A stretch of DNA of 64,000 nt. Origin: a bacterium (GTDB taxonomy: Bacteria; Hydrothermota; UBA3073; JACQXS01; JAGMCI01). The stretch covers positions 158,440 to 222,439 of the forward strand of contig JASEGA010000001.1 in assembly GCA_030018315.1 (NCBI GenBank), given 5' to 3'. The position numbers and the translations under genes were made by a program. A model generated the notes under the pieces. It made no database searches. It worked only from the letters and a program-made list of their open reading frames with translations, and was not told the origin of the DNA. Positions 60,646 through 64,000 of the stretch are shown piece by piece. Numbering within the stretch: position 1 is the stretch's first letter; every line of letters begins with the position of its first letter.

Positions 60646-61806
60646 ATGACCAAACTCTTGATAGTAACTGGTGAGAGTTCTGGTGACTTACACAGTGCAT
60701 ATGTAATTAAAGAACTTAAAAAACTCATCCCTAATTTAAGGGTATTTGGAATAGGGGGGGATAGGCTCAAGGAAGAGGGAGTTGAACTTGTATATCATAT
60801 AAAGGATACAGCTGTTGTTGGTTTTTTAGAAGTCATACCAAAGTTTTTCAAGATAAGACGTGCAATGAAATTGCTCTACAAAAGAATGATAGAAGAAGAA
60901 CCAGATTTATGTCTACTTATTGATTATCCCGGGTTCAATTTAAGGGTTGCAAAATTAGCTAAACGAAGGGGTATTAGAGTAGTCTATTATATACTTCCAC
61001 AAGTTTGGGCTTGGGGGCGGTGGAGGCTTCGTACAATTTACCGATGGGTAGACAAGGGAATCTCAATCTTACCATTTGAGTTAGAATTTTATAAAAAAAT
61101 GGAGGTTGAGTTTGTAGGCCATCCATTACTTGACATAGTAATTCAAAATTCAAATAATGTAGGAGGGGCAACCCTTGCGGTTGCCCAAAATGAAAGGGTA
61201 GGTACAAGACCTACCTCTACAATTGCTATTCTGCCGGGGTCAAGAAATGATGAAGTAAAACATATACTGCCTGTGATGCTTGAGTGCACAAAACAACTTA
61301 AGGAGTTTAATTTTGTTCTCCCTGTGGCTCAGGGAATTGATATAGAATGGGTTAAAAAAATGGTGAAAAACCAAGTTCACTCTGACGAATTGGAACGAGA
61401 AAGGGTACAGATAGTTCAAGATAATACTTATGAAGTGTTAAGTAACTCAAAGCTTGCACTCGTTTCATCTGGAACCGCTACCCTTGAGGCTTGTATCTTA
61501 GAAGTCCCTATGGTAATAATTTATAAGGTCTCTCTCATATCATACATTTTAGCACGCTTGCTTGTTAGAGTTCCATGGATTGGGCTTGTAAACATAATTG
61601 CTGGAACTAAAGTGGTGCCCGAGTTTATTCAGTTTAATGCAACGCCCAAAAAGATAGTAAAATCAGTAAATGAGATTTTAGCTCACGGTGAAGAAACAAT
61701 TTCAAAACTTATAAAAGTAAAAGAGAAACTCGGCCCTAAAGGAGTATCTCGCAGGGTAGCTCAAATTCTATACAAAACTATTCTATACCCATTAAACCAA
61801 ATTTAA
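60646..61806 (+). CDS. lpxB: Lipid-A-disaccharide synthase
   Basis: A 386-residue GT19 enzyme: Thr-Gly-Glu-Ser-Ser-Gly-Asp-Leu-His at the N-terminus, Gly-Ile-Gly-Gly-Asp-Arg-Leu, Pro-Gly-Phe-Asn-Leu-Arg, Gln-Val-Trp-Ala-Trp-Gly, Phe-Val-Gly-His-Pro-Leu-Leu-Asp and Leu-Pro-Gly-Ser-Arg. It joins two acylated glucosamine units. In the linker between the two domains about 20 residues (Gly-Gly-Ala-Thr-Leu-Ala-Val-Ala-Gln-Asn-Glu-Arg) come from a dispersed-type palindromic repeat (61159-61220) kept in frame. Confidence 0.93.
   Translation: MTKLLIVTGESSGDLHSAYVIKELKKLIPNLRVFGIGGDRLKEEGVELVYHIKDTAVVGFLEVIPKFFKIRRAMKLLYKRMIEEEPDLCLLIDYPGFNLRVAKLAKRRGIRVVYYILPQVWAWGRWRLRTIYRWVDKGISILPFELEFYKKMEVEFVGHPLLDIVIQNSNNVGGATLAVAQNERVGTRPTSTIAILPGSRNDEVKHILPVMLECTKQLKEFNFVLPVAQGIDIEWVKKMVKNQVHSDELERERVQIVQDNTYEVLSNSKLALVSSGTATLEACILEVPMVIIYKVSLISYILARLLVRVPWIGLVNIIAGTKVVPEFIQFNATPKKIVKSVNEILAHGEETISKLIKVKEKLGPKGVSRRVAQILYKTILYPLNQI
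61159..61220 (+). repeat. 62-bp palindromic repeat inside lpxB
   Basis: Bounded by gtagg and the inverted ctac, with two inner hairpins (gggcaaccc-ttgc-ggttgccc and gtaggt-acaag-acctac). The reading frame stays open across it. Confidence 0.85.
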
Positions 61807-61900
61807 CCCAAGAATAAATTGTATATCTGTACTCCACTCTGTAATGGAAGGTAAGCAGTAAGTGACTTTAAACTTACATGCCCACCCTTGGGAGTCAATT

Positions 61901-62060
61901 CTACCTCACTGACACTGACTTATGAATAAGCATTTTACCATTACATTCAAGTTTGCAAAAATACACACCATTCGCTAACCCTTTTGTATTCCAGTCAGTA
62001 GAGTAACAACCAGCTTCTTTCATTTCATCAACAATTACTTCCACCAATCGGCTTGAATTA
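61901..62060 (-). pseudogene. Orphan fragment of a C-terminal sorting domain
   Basis: The minus strand reads Ser-Arg-Leu-Val-Glu-Val-Ile-Val-Asp-Glu-Met-Lys-Glu-Ala-Gly-Cys-Tyr, then Asn-Gly-Val-Tyr-Phe-Cys-Lys-Leu-Glu-Cys, ending at TAG 61901. This is the last 50 residues of a sorting domain with no protein attached and no start. It may be left from a deleted cargo gene. Confidence 0.75.
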
Positions 62061-62084
62061 ATCTAAACATATCACGCCCATTAG

Positions 62085-63587
62085 CTACCTCATAACAATC
62101 ATTTTCTTTGTTATACTTCTATCACCAACTGTAAGTTGGCAGAAGTACACACCCGAGTCCACATCTTCTCCGGCTGAATCTGTACCATCCCAAGATACAG
62201 TTGTTAGTGGAAAAAGTCTAACTACTCTGCCAGTAACATCGTAAATTTGAAGAGTAACTCTCCCGCAGCCATTTGGGATGTAATAACTTATTTTAAAATT
62301 ACTAGTTCCTACGGTAGGTACTATATTTAGACTAAAACAGCCAGATTTATTAGGCTCAAACACACTCTCTTCTGCTACACCACTACCATCATCAACCTTT
62401 ATGAGATAGACATCGCCTTCAGTAGTACCACCGGGTTGAGCTTTCTCTCCAGTTATGATATAGCCACCATCTAATGTCTGTGCCACTGAGTAGCCGTAGT
62501 CATTACCAGTTCCACCGTATGTCCTTGTCCAACTTGTATCACCATTTGGTTTTGTCTTTATCAGATAGACATTGCTGGAATCAGGCGTCCCTATACCGAA
62601 CGACTTAGTACACCCAGCTATAATATAGCCACCATCTGTTGTCTGTACCACTGAGTAGCCACGGTCATCACCAGACCCGCCATATGTCCTTGTCCAAGTT
62701 GTATCACCAGCTGAATTTGTCTTGATTAAATACACATCATATCCTGCCCCATATGAGTCAGTATATCCAGCTATAATATAGCCACCATCTGATGTCTGCG
62801 CCACTGACCGGCCATGGTCATTACCATCTCCACCAAATACCTTTTCCCAGCTGGTATTTCCATCTGAATCTGTCTTTATTAAATAGACATTATACCCGCT
62901 TGCGCCATATGAATTAGTCGCTCCAGCTATAATATAGCCACCATCTGATGTCTGCTTCACTGAGTAGCCACGGTCACTGCCAGACCCGCCGTATGTTCTT
63001 GTCCAAATTGTATCACCATCCGAATTTGTCTTGATTAGATAGACATTATAATAATCAGGCGTCCCTATACCAAATGACTTAGTATACCCAGCTATAATAT
63101 AGCCACCCGATGTCGTATCTACTGACCTGCCTTCATCATACTCAGTTCCACCGTATGTCCTTGTCCAACTTGTATTTCCAGCTGAACCTGTCTTTATGAG
63201 ATAGATATCATCCTTTGTTGATTCGTTGTAAAGCTCTCCAACTGTAATATACTCGCCAGTTGTTGTTTGAATTACTGACCAGCCAAAGTCAAAATCAGCT
63301 CCACCGTATGTCCTTGTCCAACTTGTATCACCGGCTGAGTTTGTCTTTATGAGATATACATCATAGAATCCTGCACCATATGAACGAGTGTATCCAGCTA
63401 TAATATAGCCACCATCTGTTGTCTGCTTTACTGCTCTACCACACTCATCTTTAGTTCCACCATAAGTCTTTTCCCAACTTGCAAATACTGTATTGGAAGA
63501 AATTAAAAATTGGGAAATAGAAAATAGAAATAAAATTGGTAACCTAATCACATCTGCTGTCACAACTTTAGCAATTAATCTAAACAT
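62085..63587 (-). CDS. Secreted delta-60-like repeat protein with C-terminal sorting domain
   Basis: A 500-residue protein with a signal peptide (about 12-36), seven to eight units of 50-55 residues (Trp-Thr-Arg-Thr-Tyr-Gly-Gly; Gly-Gly-Tyr-Ile-Ile-Ala-Gly-Tyr-Thr; Tyr-Leu-Ile-Lys-Thr-Asn), probably a beta-propeller, and a sorting domain (Tyr-Asp-Val-Thr-Gly-Arg-Val; Ser-Gly-Val-Tyr-Phe-Cys-Gln-Leu). The DNA of the units is highly alike, so copy number may vary between strains. The first units resemble the start of 42394-44214. Confidence 0.85.
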   Translation of the reverse strand: MFRLIAKVVTADVIRLPILFLFSISQFLISSNTVFASWEKTYGGTKDECGRAVKQTTDGGYIIAGYTRSYGAGFYDVYLIKTNSAGDTSWTRTYGGADFDFGWSVIQTTTGEYITVGELYNESTKDDIYLIKTGSAGNTSWTRTYGGTEYDEGRSVDTTSGGYIIAGYTKSFGIGTPDYYNVYLIKTNSDGDTIWTRTYGGSGSDRGYSVKQTSDGGYIIAGATNSYGASGYNVYLIKTDSDGNTSWEKVFGGDGNDHGRSVAQTSDGGYIIAGYTDSYGAGYDVYLIKTNSAGDTTWTRTYGGSGDDRGYSVVQTTDGGYIIAGCTKSFGIGTPDSSNVYLIKTKPNGDTSWTRTYGGTGNDYGYSVAQTLDGGYIITGEKAQPGGTTEGDVYLIKVDDGSGVAEESVFEPNKSGCFSLNIVPTVGTSNFKISYYIPNGCGRVTLQIYDVTGRVVRLFPLTTVSWDGTDSAGEDVDSGVYFCQLTVGDRSITKKMIVMR

Positions 63588-63717
63588 TTTGTACCCCTTA
63601 TTATTATATATTTCTTTGTTCTAAAAAGCAAGTGTTTTTTGATTTTTTATATATCACATAGAGCATCTTTTGGCACTACCTCATTTCGCACATCAAATTT
63701 TGTGCTACCGAAATACT

Positions 63718-64000
63718 TTATTTCACCAATACCAGCTTTTCATTAATAACTTTACCACCAGCCTCAAGTTTCAAGAAATAGATACCAGCTGATATCCCTT
63801 TACTATTCCAGCTAATAGAGTAGTAGCCAGCTTCTTTGGTCTCATTAACAAGTACCCTTATCAATTGACCTGAAATATTGTAAACCCTTAACAATACTTT
63901 ACTCTTCACTGGTAACTGATAATTGATAACTGTAAATTGAGTAAGTGGATTTGGATAGCTCTGTAATAATACCTCATTTATTTTGCCCATAGAAGCTTCT
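63718..64000 (-). CDS. C-terminal sorting domain of a secreted protein (cut by window edge)
   Basis: The frame reads Ser-Tyr-Pro-Asn-Pro-Leu-Thr, Tyr-Asn-Ile-Ser-Gly-Gln-Leu, Glu-Ala-Gly-Tyr-Tyr-Ser and Ala-Gly-Ile-Tyr-Phe-Leu-Lys-Leu-Glu-Ala-Gly-Gly and ends Leu-Val-Leu-Val-Lys. It is open to the window edge (Glu-Ala-Ser before the first Met), so only the end of a larger cargo protein is seen. Confidence 0.85.
   Translation of the reverse strand, partial: EASMGKINEVLLQSYPNPLTQFTVINYQLPVKSKVLLRVYNISGQLIRVLVNETKEAGYYSISWNSKGISAGIYFLKLEAGGKVINEKLVLVK

Noticed and set aside
62400..63500. Near-identical repeat units in the delta-60-like protein considered as an assembly duplication
   Set aside because: The units differ at many third positions and have different insert lengths, as expected for a genuine repeat protein.

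Overview
This AT-rich, gene-dense window looks like a chromosome segment of a Gram-negative-type bacterium. It carries lipid A genes (lpxA, lpxB), a Wzx/Wza/Wzc-type polysaccharide locus, and at least eight secreted proteins ending in a type IX (Por)-like C-terminal sorting domain (Tyr-Pro-Asn-Pro followed by a Gly-Val/Ile-Tyr-Phe segment). This combination suggests the FCB group or a neighbouring candidate phylum such as WOR-3. That placement is inference; no rRNA is present.

Layout. Positions 1-15.9 kb, all on the minus strand, form a surface-glycan locus: a TPP enzyme, a HAD hydrolase, a NeuB-cupin fusion, rfbF/rfbG, glycosyltransferases, a flippase, an O-antigen ligase and a Wzc tyrosine kinase. 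Three of its four methyltransferase genes are broken. Positions 16-17.4 kb hold a heptad-repeat membrane protein and two retropepsin-like proteases. Positions 17.5-27.7 kb hold a RiPP cluster: a small Thr/Ser/Gly/Cys-rich precursor, three radical SAM/SPASM proteins, a PqqD-like carrier, an HPr-kinase-like protein, a signal-peptidase-like protein with Cys at the nucleophile position, a CxxC/CC cluster protein, a nucleotidyltransferase and a UPF0489 (peptide-arginase family)-TPR fusion. Positions 27.7-35 kb hold toxin-antitoxin-like pairs, a TPR lipoprotein, a Wza-like export protein, an HD-GYP-like protein and an ExeA-like ATPase. Positions 35-50 kb mix secreted beta-propeller, cohesin and gingipain-like proteins with IS110, MITE and transposase debris. 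Positions 50-61.8 kb are mostly housekeeping on the plus strand: an unusual initiator tRNA, csp, ptsH-ptsI, a sugar isomerase, a nucleotidyltransferase, metK, ahcY, lpxA and lpxB. Positions 62-64 kb return to secreted repeat proteins.

Three things stand out. First, the RiPP cluster resembles the SynChlorMet class but adds a candidate arginine-to-ornithine enzyme. Second, many accessory genes are killed by one or two small lesions whose ancestral reading can be reconstructed, while the housekeeping genes are intact. Third, short palindromic repeats sit in frame inside several otherwise intact genes, recalling Rickettsia palindromic elements. All family names come from recognising motifs; no database search was run.
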